NCBI GenBank assembly: GCA_037444305.1
Contig: JBBIMP010000021.1
Span: forward strand, 25,660 to 89,659
Reading direction: 5' to 3'
Length of the DNA: 64,000 nucleotides
From: JBBIMP01 sp037444305
Lineage (GTDB): Bacteria; Acidobacteriota; UBA6911
This document shows positions 7,989-16,967 of this stretch, in pieces. Under the pieces are notes generated by a model. That model saw only the letters and a program-made list of their open reading frames with translations, was not told the DNA's origin and searched no databases. Numbering within the stretch: position 1 is the stretch's first letter; every line of letters starts with the position of its first letter. The position numbers and the translations under genes were made by a program.

Positions 7989-10331
7989 ATGAGACGAGCA
8001 TTCCCCGGCTCCCCGCCCCCGGCAGCAGTATCCATCCTTGCGTTTCTCGTAATCCTCCTGCCGGCGTGGCTTGGGTTTCGACACGCGCAGCCGCCCGAAC
8101 CGCTACCCGCCTCCAGCCCGGCAGATATCTTCTCTTCCGACCGGGCCATGGCTCACATCCGCCGAATCGCCGAGCGTCCTCACCCCACCGGATCCGGGGA
8201 AATCACGGCAGTTCGCGGCTACATCACGGGCGTGCTCCAGGGCCTGGGCCTGCAGCCGGAAATTCAAACCGCCACCGCGCTCCGTGCCCCTGCCGGGCGG
8301 GGCCATCTGGCTGTGGGCGCAACGGTTCACAACATCGTGGGCCGGCTGAAAGGGCGGAGCGACAAGCATCCCGTGCTGATGCTGACCCACTACGACTCTG
8401 TGCCCACGGGGCCGGGCGCGGGCGATGCGGCCTCGGCGGTCGCCGCGCTCCTAGAAACCGCCCGTGCCCTGAAGGCCGGTCCGGCGCTCCGCAATGATCT
8501 GATCTTCCTTGTTACCGACGGGGAGGAACTGGGCCTGCTGGGCGCCCGGGCATTTCACGACGAACATCCGTGGGGGAAAACCGCTGCGGTGGTCTTGAAC
8601 TTCGAGGCCCGCGGCACGTGCGGCCCGTCGTTGATGTTCGAGACGGGGAAAGGCAATGCCGCGGTGATCCGCGCCTTCCTGAAGGCCGCTCCCAACCCGG
8701 TCACCTCCTCGGTGATGTATGACTTTTACCAGAGGCTTCCCAACGACACGGATTTTTCGATTTTCCGGCGGGAGGGTTTTCCCGGGCTCAACTTTGCCTT
8801 CACGGGCTGCTGGGAGCACTACCACACGCAGGAGGACCGCATCTCGAACGTCGATCCGCGCAGCCTCCAGCATCAGGGGGAGTATGCGCTCAGCCTTGCG
8901 CGGCATTTCGGGAACTCCGCCGGACCCTTCTCCGCCGGCCACGACCGCGTCTTCTTCAGCCTGCCCGGGGGCGCCATCCATTATGCCGACCGCTGGGTTC
9001 CTCCCATTGCGCTCTTTTGCCTGCTGGCCTGGAGCGCACTCCTGTGGCTCGGCTGGCGGCGAGATCGTCTCCATCCCGGGTGGGTTCTCGCGGGGCTGGC
9101 CGTGTGGCTGGCGGGAGCCGCGGCCGCAGCCGCCCTCCCGCACTTCGCCTGGCAAGCCCTGAAATCGACCTCCCTGGCAAACATGCTGCCTTACGGCATG
9201 GCCTACAACAGCCGGATATATGCCGCAGGGTTCGCGCTGATTTCCCTCGCGGTGCTCCTCGTCGTCCAGATCTTCATCCGCAGGAAGGCGGGCAGCGAAG
9301 GCATGGCCATGGGCGCACTCTCCTGGCTGCTGCTTCTGACGCTCCTGAGCAGCTTCCTTCTGCCGGGCGGCAGCTATGCGTTCGCCTGGCCGATGCTTGC
9401 AGGGCTTGCAGCCCTGGGATTCGCCCTGTTCTGCAAGTACCCGCTCCCGCCCCTGGCGAGTTGCCTCACCTGGGCCTTGCCTGCCGCAACTGCGGGACTT
9501 CTCCTGTCGCCTGTCATTCACATTCTGAATTTCACTCTGGCCACAGGCGGGGTGATTCCGACCGCTGTGCTCGTCTCGGCCTGGGCCGCGGCATTAGCGC
9601 CCGTCATCCACATCGCTTTCGTCGGCAGGCAGTGGCCGGCGCCGGCGGCTTCGGCCTCGGCGGCTCTGGCATTGCTCCTCGCAGGCGCCTCCGCCAGCGG
9701 CTACGACGCGCGCCGGCCGCAGGCGGACAGCCTGTTCTATGTCCTCGATACGGCCTCAGGCCGGGCACATTGGGTATCCCTCGACCAGGAACCGGACGAA
9801 TGGACCTCAGGGTTCCTCGGCGCACACTTCGAAAAAACCAACCTTCGCGAATACCTTCCCTTCGAGGCGCCGGTGCTGCGTTCGGAGGCTCCGGCACTGC
9901 ATGTCGAACCTGCCGCGACCGCTGTCCTCGAAGACAAGACCAGCGGCAGCCTGCGCATCGTCTGTCTGCAGATCGCCGCGCCGCGACGGCCCCGAGCTTT
10001 GCTGGTGCGCGCTGCGAGCGGCTCCCTGCTGGCCGCATCGGCGGAGGGCAAGATAGTGGAACTTCCGGCGGGAGCCGGGGAAGACAAAACCTGGAGCCTG
10101 TACTTCGTCGGCGTGCCGGAACACGGCCTGCTTCTGGACCTGGCCGTGCCGGCCGGCCGGCCCACGGTCCTGGAGATCGTGGAGCAGTTCGACGGATTGC
10201 CGGCTTTTTCCGGCGTCCCTGCTGCGCGGAGACCGGCCGGATTGATGCCCTCGCCGGCGGCGATCATGGACTCCTCCACGTTGGTGCGCAGCACTTTTGC
10301 CCTGCCGGAGCCCGGGCCGAGCCTCAACTGA
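7989..10331 (+). CDS. M28 family aminopeptidase with C-terminal membrane domain
   Basis: A 780-residue protein. An N-terminal signal anchor (~residues 10-30) leads into an M28 zinc peptidase domain. Metal ligands are visible in THYDSVPTGPGAGD (His and Asp), DGEELGLLGA (catalytic and ligand Glu) and WEHYHTQED (last His). After ~residue 335 come several hydrophobic spans, then a ~200-residue soluble C-terminal region. This layout resembles Fxna/ERMP1-like M28 enzymes. The peptidase should face the periplasm. GGAAAGGACG lies before the ATG. The enzyme is complete; the role of the C-terminal domain is unknown. Confidence 0.9.
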   Translation: MRRAFPGSPPPAAVSILAFLVILLPAWLGFRHAQPPEPLPASSPADIFSSDRAMAHIRRIAERPHPTGSGEITAVRGYITGVLQGLGLQPEIQTATALRAPAGRGHLAVGATVHNIVGRLKGRSDKHPVLMLTHYDSVPTGPGAGDAASAVAALLETARALKAGPALRNDLIFLVTDGEELGLLGARAFHDEHPWGKTAAVVLNFEARGTCGPSLMFETGKGNAAVIRAFLKAAPNPVTSSVMYDFYQRLPNDTDFSIFRREGFPGLNFAFTGCWEHYHTQEDRISNVDPRSLQHQGEYALSLARHFGNSAGPFSAGHDRVFFSLPGGAIHYADRWVPPIALFCLLAWSALLWLGWRRDRLHPGWVLAGLAVWLAGAAAAAALPHFAWQALKSTSLANMLPYGMAYNSRIYAAGFALISLAVLLVVQIFIRRKAGSEGMAMGALSWLLLLTLLSSFLLPGGSYAFAWPMLAGLAALGFALFCKYPLPPLASCLTWALPAATAGLLLSPVIHILNFTLATGGVIPTAVLVSAWAAALAPVIHIAFVGRQWPAPAASASAALALLLAGASASGYDARRPQADSLFYVLDTASGRAHWVSLDQEPDEWTSGFLGAHFEKTNLREYLPFEAPVLRSEAPALHVEPAATAVLEDKTSGSLRIVCLQIAAPRRPRALLVRAASGSLLAASAEGKIVELPAGAGEDKTWSLYFVGVPEHGLLLDLAVPAGRPTVLEIVEQFDGLPAFSGVPAARRPAGLMPSPAAIMDSSTLVRSTFALPEPGPSLN

Positions 10332-10414
10332 GGGCCGGGAGAAGACATTGTCAATATGTCCCATCCTTCAAATTCTGCGATGTTCCGCACCGAACCCCTG
10401 CTAAAATTCGGCCC

Positions 10415-12205
10415 ATGAAGCTGTCCCCTGGCAAATTCGACGACCCGGAAACACCCGGTGGAACCCCGAACGACGCCGGGGAGGTTGAGGTGCCGGCAGC
10501 AGCCGACAACGGACTGCCGGACCGATACCTCATCAGGGAGAAGGACAAGGTCCGGTTCCTCAAGTGCCCGGAGGCGCCGACGCTCTCCGTCAGGGTGGAA
10601 CGGGGATACACGGTCACGGCGGCCGCAGCGCGCAAGGCGCAACCCGGGTCCATTTTCCTGGACGGCGCGGCAACCACCGAGCCTTTCCTGGACGTGGAAA
10701 AGCAGGTATTCAACCTGGACCATCACGAGGGCTGCGTCCGCTTCTTCACCCTGTCCACCTGCGAGCAGGCCATGGTGCTCGTCCGGAAGGGCATCAACTT
10801 GCGGGACCGGGACTGGGTGGTCTACAGCAACGAACCGGACCTCGACACGGTCTTCGCCATCTGGGTGCTGCTCAACCACATCCGCCTCAACGACGAGGAT
10901 TCCGAGATCCGGACGAAGGTCATGCCGCTCATCCGGCTGCAGGGCGCCATCGACGCGCAAGGCCTGGACATGATGGAGCTCTGCGGGTTTCCAGAGGACA
11001 TGCGGAGGTACAACTTCGATCTGCTCGAAGACCTGCGCCGGCGGGAGTTGCTGCTCAAGAAGGAGGGCCGCTGGCAGGAGATAGATTTCCTCGAATACAC
11101 GGCCGATATCCTCCGGATCATCGACTCGCTGATCTACTCCACCGAGCATTTCGAAGGGGAGGTAAAGGCGGAGGAACTGGCCCGCGCCGAAATCGGCGAG
11201 CGCTGGCTCGCGATCGCCGTCGCCTCGGAGACGGGGATTTACCGCGTCGAGCAGCACCTCCGGAGGCTTCACGGCGACCGCCTGGGGCTGATTGTCCTGC
11301 AAAAGGATCCCGGAACGTACACGATCCGGCGCGCGGATCCTTCGCTCCCGGTCCCGCTGGAACGTGTCTACCACAGGCTGAATCTGATGGATCCTGCCGG
11401 CGGCGGGCTCCGGTCAGGCAACCGGTGGGGCGGTTCGGATGAGATCGGGGGCTCGCCGCGTTCCATGGGAACGCGGCTGAATCCGCAGGAGATCGTCGAC
11501 ATCTGCGCCCAGGCTTACCACAAGCCAGGCGGCTGGCGGGCGAAAAGGGCGTACCTACGGGCATTCCTGGCCGGCGGAGTGATCCTACCGGCCGGCATCG
11601 CCGCGCTGTTTGTCGGTGGACTGCCCGAAGGGGACCTTCTGGCGACTCTCGGCGGTTTTCTGGACCGCCGGCTGGAATTCGCGCTCATCCTTGCCGCAGC
11701 CACCCTGAGCCTCCTCCTGATTGCAGCGCGCCACGGTCCCCGGCTGTACGGCTTGCGTCTCCCTTCCGGATTCGACTGGCTGATACTGCTGCCGCCGGCG
11801 CTGGTCGCTGCAGTTGTGGGCGGCGCCCGCTTCCCGGCAGCACTCCAGCCCGGCCAGACTGCGCTCGGGCGGGAGCCATGGCTGGAAATCGTCACGGCGC
11901 TTCTCTTCGCCGCATCCGCGGAGGGGCTCTTCCGCGGACTGGTGCACGGAATCCTCTTCCGCAGCCTGCGGATTCCCAGAAAGCGCAGCGCCTGGGCCAT
12001 CTCGCGGCCGGTGATGATCTCCAGCCTCCTCTACACCTTCTGGGCCTGCCTGCCGTTCATGGGCCCGGGATGGAGCATGGCAGCGGTCCCAGCCGGGGTC
12101 CTGCTCATCGGGATTTGCTGCGGCATGGCCCGGGAAAAGTCGGAAAGCCTCCTGCCGCCCCTGCTCATTCACTGGGCGGCCCTGTTCATTCCCGCCGCCT
12201 TCTGA
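10415..12205 (+). CDS. Fusion: DHH-like soluble domain + CPBP-like intramembrane protease domain
   Basis: About 596 residues from the ATG at 10415; the frame is open far upstream only because it shadows the M28 gene. The N-terminal ~370 residues are soluble, with NLDHHEG (~residue 105) and NEPDLDTVFAIW (~residue 147), reminiscent of DHH phosphoesterase metal motifs but in reversed order. The C-terminal ~200 residues are a hydrophobic bundle with SAEGLFRGLVHGILFRS and a late LLIHWAALF, resembling CPBP (Abi) proteases but with the usual EExxFRG glutamate pair reduced to EGLFRG. Function unknown. It lies 83 bases after the M28 gene and may be co-transcribed. Confidence 0.7.
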   Translation: MKLSPGKFDDPETPGGTPNDAGEVEVPAAADNGLPDRYLIREKDKVRFLKCPEAPTLSVRVERGYTVTAAAARKAQPGSIFLDGAATTEPFLDVEKQVFNLDHHEGCVRFFTLSTCEQAMVLVRKGINLRDRDWVVYSNEPDLDTVFAIWVLLNHIRLNDEDSEIRTKVMPLIRLQGAIDAQGLDMMELCGFPEDMRRYNFDLLEDLRRRELLLKKEGRWQEIDFLEYTADILRIIDSLIYSTEHFEGEVKAEELARAEIGERWLAIAVASETGIYRVEQHLRRLHGDRLGLIVLQKDPGTYTIRRADPSLPVPLERVYHRLNLMDPAGGGLRSGNRWGGSDEIGGSPRSMGTRLNPQEIVDICAQAYHKPGGWRAKRAYLRAFLAGGVILPAGIAALFVGGLPEGDLLATLGGFLDRRLEFALILAAATLSLLLIAARHGPRLYGLRLPSGFDWLILLPPALVAAVVGGARFPAALQPGQTALGREPWLEIVTALLFAASAEGLFRGLVHGILFRSLRIPRKRSAWAISRPVMISSLLYTFWACLPFMGPGWSMAAVPAGVLLIGICCGMAREKSESLLPPLLIHWAALFIPAAF

Positions 12206-12396
12206 ATCGTGAACACGCGTGCCCGCGACAGGGACGGGCCCCGCATGCCGGCGGAAGAAAAACGCCCCGGGCGGCAAATTTCCGTTTGAATTGCCGGCCC
12301 GAGAGTTGGATTATGCTCCACTGAATACGTAGGATCTTCGCCGCCGCTGTGCGGCGGGAAGGTGCGGCCAATGACATTCGACGCGAGTTCACAGCC

Positions 12397-13773
12397 ATGC
12401 GCATCCTGATTGCCGGCGGCGGGCAGGTCGCCGCACTCGTTGCCGCTCGCCTCATACGCGAAGGGAACGAAATCGTCATTGTCGAGGAAAACGCGGAGCG
12501 CTGCGCCGAACTCGAAAAGTTTCTCGACGCAAAGATCGTCAAGGGAAATGCCGCCAGCATCGGCACCCTTCACCGGGCCGGGCTCAAGAAGGCGGATATG
12601 CTGATCGCCGCCACCAGCGTCGACCAGGTAAACGTGCTGGCCTGCATGATCGCGCAGGTGGAGGCGGACGTGAAGGTGAAGGTCGCGCGCATCCGCACCC
12701 ACGAGATCGCAAACTGGAAGAGCGTGACCGAGAAGGCCGGCATCCGGATCGACCACATCATTCACCCCGAAACAGACGTCTCCCAGCGCATCATGCGGGT
12801 TCTGCGCGCGCCGGGAATTTCCGAGATCATAGATTTTGCCGAAGGCCAGGTGAAGCTTTTCGGGACGAACCTCGATCCAGGCAACAAGCTCTGCGGCAAG
12901 ACGCTCATCGACATCGGGCGGTCGGGCATGCCCCGAAACACTCGCATGGTCATGATTTTCCGGGGGCAGCAGGTGCTGATCCCCAAGGGAAACGACAAGC
13001 TTCAGGAAGGAGACCACGCCTACGTAGTGACTACGGCACCCGAACTGGAAGCGGCCTTCCGCTTCATGGGAGTCGAAACCCAGCGGGCGCTGGAACGGGT
13101 TTTCATCCTGGGAGGCAAGCAGATCGGGATCCAGGTGGCGGAGGAACTGGAGGCCCTGGGCGTGTCCGTGAAGCTGTTCGAAACCGACGGCGAACGGTGC
13201 GAAAAAATCGCGCAGATCCTGAAAAAGACTACGGTGATCCACGCCGACGGGACCGACGAAGCCATCCTGCGCGAGGAGAACACCGAGAATGTCAACGCCT
13301 TTCTCGCCCTCACGGGTCACGACGAGGACAACATCATCGCCTCGCTGCTGGCGCGAAAGCTGGGGGCCAAAAAGATCGTAGCCCTGATCAACCGTCTGAA
13401 TTATCTCCCGATGGTTCAGACACTGGGCATCAACACGACCGTCAGTCCGCGGCTCGCGGCGGTGGATCGCATTCTTCAGTTCGTGCGCAAAGGGAGGGTG
13501 ATCTCGGTCACCACCTTCCGGGAGGAGGAGTCGGAAGCCATCGAACTGATGGCGGAGAAGGGCTCCAAGTACGTCGGCAAGAAACTGCGGGATCTCAAAT
13601 TCCCTGCCGGGACGACCGTCGGCGCCATCGCCCGACCCACCGGCGAGGTTCTCGTCCCCAAGGGGGACGAATCGATCGAAGCGGGAGACCGGGTGATTTT
13701 CTTCGCCCTCGAAAGCGTCGTGCGCAGGCTGGAATCGGTTTTCCTTTCCCAGACCCAGGGTGAATCGACGTGA
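12397..13773 (+). CDS. trkA: Trk system potassium transporter TrkA
   Basis: A 458-residue cytosolic gating/regulatory subunit of the Trk potassium uptake system. It has two tandem RCK modules. The first starts MRILIAGGGQVAALVA with the NAD-binding glycine motif and ends with a TrkA-C domain (FGTNLDPGNKLCGKTL). The second starts RVFILGGKQIGIQVAEEL and ends with KYVGKKLRDLKFPAGTTVG. Start 12397 is chosen because it places the glycine motif at the N-terminus; 16 further upstream codons are open. The stop overlaps the GTG start of trkH, the expected operon partner. Confidence 0.95.
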   Translation: MRILIAGGGQVAALVAARLIREGNEIVIVEENAERCAELEKFLDAKIVKGNAASIGTLHRAGLKKADMLIAATSVDQVNVLACMIAQVEADVKVKVARIRTHEIANWKSVTEKAGIRIDHIIHPETDVSQRIMRVLRAPGISEIIDFAEGQVKLFGTNLDPGNKLCGKTLIDIGRSGMPRNTRMVMIFRGQQVLIPKGNDKLQEGDHAYVVTTAPELEAAFRFMGVETQRALERVFILGGKQIGIQVAEELEALGVSVKLFETDGERCEKIAQILKKTTVIHADGTDEAILREENTENVNAFLALTGHDEDNIIASLLARKLGAKKIVALINRLNYLPMVQTLGINTTVSPRLAAVDRILQFVRKGRVISVTTFREEESEAIELMAEKGSKYVGKKLRDLKFPAGTTVGAIARPTGEVLVPKGDESIEAGDRVIFFALESVVRRLESVFLSQTQGEST

Positions 13774-15218
13774 TCCGCGTCGCTTCCCTGTTTCACATTT
13801 TGGGGTATTTCCTGCTGGCCCTGGGCGCGCTCATGCTCTGCCTGCTCGTCGTCGCCCACTGGCTCGAAAATGACCCGGCGCTGTTCGGCATTGCCTCCCT
13901 GGTGACTGCGGCGGTGGGCGCACTCATGCTCTTCGTTTTCCCCCAACCCGAGCACGACCTGAACCACCGCGAAGGCCTGCTTCTCGTGGCGCTGATCTGG
14001 ACCGGAATGTCCCTCCTCGGGGCCATTCCATTCTATCTCTCCCCTCACTTCGGCAGCTTCGCGGATGCGTTTTTCGAAACGGTTTCCGGCTTCACCACCA
14101 CCGGTGCCACGGTGCTGGCGAACGTGGAAGTCCTCTCGCACGAACTGCAGCTCTGGCGCTGTTTCACCCACTGGCTGGGCGGGATGGGCATCGTACTGCT
14201 CGGCATCGCCGTGCTGCCCCTACTGGGCGTCGGCGGCATGGCGCTCTACCGCGCGGAGTTCTCCGGGGCGAAATCCGAGAAGCTGAAGCCCAGGATCACG
14301 GAAACCGCCCTGGCATTGTGGAAGATCTACGTCGCCCTGACCGTGGCCGAATACGCGGCGCTCAGGTTTGCGGGAATGAGCGCGTTCGAGGCATTGTGCC
14401 ACACCTTCTCGACGCTCGGCACCGGCGGCTTCTCCTCGCGCACCGCCAGCATCGCCGCCTTCAACAGCCCGCTGATCGAATCCATCATCATCGTATTCAT
14501 GATGCTCGCCGGCATAAACTTCACGCTCCATTACAGGCTCTGGGTGCAGCGGCGGCCAAGCCAGTTTTTCGCCGACGTGGAGATGAGGTTTTATTTCACG
14601 GTCATGGCGGCGGCGACTCTGGTCATCGCCGGGAGCCTGGTGCTGCAGAATGGCTATTCCCTCTCACTGGCCCTGCGCCGGTCCCTCTTCCAGGTGTCAT
14701 CGATCCTCACCACCACCGGATTCGTGACGGACAACTTCGAGCTGTGGCTTCCCCTGCCGCAGTTGATCCTGCTTGCGCTGATGTTTGTCGGGGGCTGCAC
14801 GGGCTCAACGGCCGGCGGCCTGAAATCCTCAAGGATTCTGCTGCTTTTCAAACTCGTGGGGAGGGAGTTCAAGCGCCTCGTGGAGCGGCGCGGCGTGTTC
14901 GCCATCCGGATGGGCGGCGAAGTAATCCCGGAAACGGCTATCCAGGGATTGCTGAACATGGTCTACCTGACCTTCGTCGTCTTTTTCACCGCCTGCCTGC
15001 TTCTTGCCGCCACGGGAGTGGACGTGCTCACCTGCATCGCCGCGGTCACCGCCACGATGTTCAACATCGGCCCCGGGCTGGGAGACGTGGGACCGGTGGA
15101 GCACTACGGCCACCTCTCGGCTGTGGCCAAGTGGGTGCTGAGCATCTGCATGCTGGCGGGAAGGCTCGAATTCTACACGGTCCTGGTTCTGCTCACGCCG
15201 GCCTTCTGGCGCAAATAG
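13770..15218 (+). CDS. trkH: TrkH family potassium uptake protein
   Basis: A 482-residue inner-membrane potassium channel-like transporter. The four pore-loop segments are recognisable: TVSGFTTTGATVL, STLGTGGFSSRT, ILTTTGFVTDN and MFNIGPGLGDVGP, with many membrane helices between them. The start is GTG at 13770, sharing GTGA with the trkA stop, which indicates translational coupling. Full length for the family. Confidence 0.95.
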   Translation: MIRVASLFHILGYFLLALGALMLCLLVVAHWLENDPALFGIASLVTAAVGALMLFVFPQPEHDLNHREGLLLVALIWTGMSLLGAIPFYLSPHFGSFADAFFETVSGFTTTGATVLANVEVLSHELQLWRCFTHWLGGMGIVLLGIAVLPLLGVGGMALYRAEFSGAKSEKLKPRITETALALWKIYVALTVAEYAALRFAGMSAFEALCHTFSTLGTGGFSSRTASIAAFNSPLIESIIIVFMMLAGINFTLHYRLWVQRRPSQFFADVEMRFYFTVMAAATLVIAGSLVLQNGYSLSLALRRSLFQVSSILTTTGFVTDNFELWLPLPQLILLALMFVGGCTGSTAGGLKSSRILLLFKLVGREFKRLVERRGVFAIRMGGEVIPETAIQGLLNMVYLTFVVFFTACLLLAATGVDVLTCIAAVTATMFNIGPGLGDVGPVEHYGHLSAVAKWVLSICMLAGRLEFYTVLVLLTPAFWRK

Positions 15219-15352
15219 TGAGAATTCGGATTATTCCGCAACCATCGGGGCGAAAGCGCATCGGGGAAATCGGCCCAGCTTCTCTGGTTCGCGAATAGGC
15301 CCCGAAGTCCAATGAGGAGGTATTGCGGCGGACCGGTGGGCGCTTGCCAATG

Positions 15353-15751
15353 TCAGTCGTCCTCGGCTTCCTTGCTGAAATAATCCAGCCATTGCTCAGC
15401 GGTCAATTCCTCCAGTTTGCGGTTGTACTCTGCTTGGACGTCGGGCCCCCGCGACTTGGTTTTCATCAGGTTGAAAAGATGGTCCGCGAGAACCGAGCCC
15501 ATTGCATGAATGGCATCGTGGCGGTTCAATCCCTCCTCCAGCAGGCGCGCCAGGGTCTTTTGCGCTGGAAGCTCTTCACCAAGGGCAACTTGGCTCTCCA
15601 CTATGCAGTGGATAACCGCGTGCAAATTTGCGTTTGGCAGCTTAAGGCGTCTCCTGCGATGGTACTGCCTGATGAGGTGGATGCGCCTGTCCTCATCGAG
15701 ATCCATCCACTCCTTTGGATCTACGGAACGGTCGGGATCGTAATATTTCAT
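15353..15751 (-). CDS. DUF1841-like small protein
   Basis: A 132-residue protein starting MKYYDPDRSVDPKEW. The central part, ANLHAVIHCIVESQVALG, then LARLLEEGLNRHDAIHAMG, follows the DUF1841 pattern (HAxIHxxVExQxA and GLxRHEAIHAI). No function is established for this family. It lacks a clear ribosome site at 15751; the frame is open 43 codons further upstream without a better start. It is convergent with trkH. Confidence 0.7.
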   Translation of the reverse strand: MKYYDPDRSVDPKEWMDLDEDRRIHLIRQYHRRRRLKLPNANLHAVIHCIVESQVALGEELPAQKTLARLLEEGLNRHDAIHAMGSVLADHLFNLMKTKSRGPDVQAEYNRKLEELTAEQWLDYFSKEAEDD

Positions 15752-15938
15752 AACAGCGGTTTCGTCACCGAGAATTTTGGGGTTGCCTATTCCGGCAAAG
15801 GGGGTCAACGGTCGTCGTGAACTCGCCGGCATGCAGGATCGGACCCGCGGCACCAGAATACAGCGTTCTGTTTGCCGCACAAACCCAAAATCATGGCGCC
15901 ATTACGAATGTGATCTCGAATGGAATATAATCTCCCGA

Positions 15939-16736
15939 ATGGACAACAACGTAGCGACCTACACCTGTTACCGCACACCCGAGCCCATCCGCATCGACGG
16001 CCGGCTCGACAAGCCGCAATGGCGCATAGCGCCAAAGTCGTCCCCTTTCATCGACATCGTCACCGGCAAACCGGCCTGGTTCGACACCCGGGTGGCCCTG
16101 CTCTGGGACGACGACTTCCTCTACTTCGGATTCACGGCTGAAGAAACCGACGTCTGGGCCACACTGACCGAGCGCGACTCGAAGATATGGGAGGACAACG
16201 ATCTCGAGATCTTCATCGCCGGCCGAGACGCCTACTACGAATTCGAAATCAACGCCCTGAATACGATCTACGAGGTCTTCTGGATCTGGAAGGACATGTA
16301 CTATCCGGGAAGCCCGTACAACGTTCCCGAGTGGGACCCGTCCGCGCGCAGAACGATGACGCTCGCTGGTGTCGGGGGGCACGTACACCCGCGGGGCGAG
16401 CGCTGGGGCTTCCTCGACTGGGATTTTCCCGGGCTCGTCCACGCCGTGCACGTAGACGGCACACTGAACCGGCACGACGACCTGGACCGGGGCTGGACGG
16501 CCGAGATAGCGCTTCCGTGGCGGGGGCTGAAGTGGCTCGCCGACGGGAGGCCGCTGCCGCCCCGGGAGGGCAACGTGTGGCGGATCGACTGCTCGCGCTT
16601 CCAGCAGATAGGCGCCAAGGGCGAACGCCTCGATCCAGGCGCCGGCTGGACCTGGAACCGGCACGGCCACTACGATTCCCACATCCCCGAGACGTTCACC
16701 TGCGTGCAATTCTCCACCCGCGCCATCGCACTCTGA
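15939..16736 (+). CDS. CBM9-like carbohydrate-binding domain protein
   Basis: A 265-residue protein with the CBM9-like fold pattern: EPIRIDGRLDKPQWRIAP at the N-terminus, VALLWDDDFLYFGFTAEE, WEDNDLEIFI, YYEFEINALNTIYEVF, and the C-terminal WRIDCSRFQQI. Such single-domain proteins are widespread in Acidobacteriota and Planctomycetes and are presumed to bind sugars; no signal peptide is seen in this copy. The start at 15939 is the ATG immediately before the domain. It stands alone, followed by a palindromic repeat. Confidence 0.85.
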   Translation: MDNNVATYTCYRTPEPIRIDGRLDKPQWRIAPKSSPFIDIVTGKPAWFDTRVALLWDDDFLYFGFTAEETDVWATLTERDSKIWEDNDLEIFIAGRDAYYEFEINALNTIYEVFWIWKDMYYPGSPYNVPEWDPSARRTMTLAGVGGHVHPRGERWGFLDWDFPGLVHAVHVDGTLNRHDDLDRGWTAEIALPWRGLKWLADGRPLPPREGNVWRIDCSRFQQIGAKGERLDPGAGWTWNRHGHYDSHIPETFTCVQFSTRAIAL

Positions 16737-16745
16737 TCAGAAGAT

Positions 16746-16829
16746 GGAGACAGGCTGCCCTGTCCCCTTTGGGGATCGTTTTGTCATTCTTCCACGGCTT
16801 CTTACAATGGGGACACGGTAGCCTGTCCC
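16746..16829. repeat. Inverted repeat sharing its arm with the 7.9-kb palindrome
   Basis: Arms at 16746-16766 and 16808-16829 are imperfect inverted copies around a ~41-base spacer. The right arm carries the same GACACGGTAGCCTGTCCCC as the hairpin at 7893-7939. A dispersed REP-like element between the CBM9 gene and the thiolase. Confidence 0.7.
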
Positions 16830-16967
16830 CATCCCGTTGGTCGAGCGGAATTGGTTTGCAGGAGGAATGATTGTGTGCTAATTCATCAGGTTGTCCGGCG
16901 GGATGCGCAGGCATCATATCCAAGATCCTCCTGCTGGATCATCTGAACCCAACCCGGAAGAAATCGC

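Noticed and set aside
9737..11374. A 545-codon minus-strand frame across the end of the M28 peptidase and the fusion protein gene
   Set aside because: It runs antisense through two well-supported genes and their junction, with no recognisable domain. Typical GC-driven shadow.
16860..16885. A leader peptide suggested by a good ribosome site (GCAGGAGGA) before ATGATTGTG
   Set aside because: The frame ends after four codons. There is no attenuator structure between it and the thiolase start.
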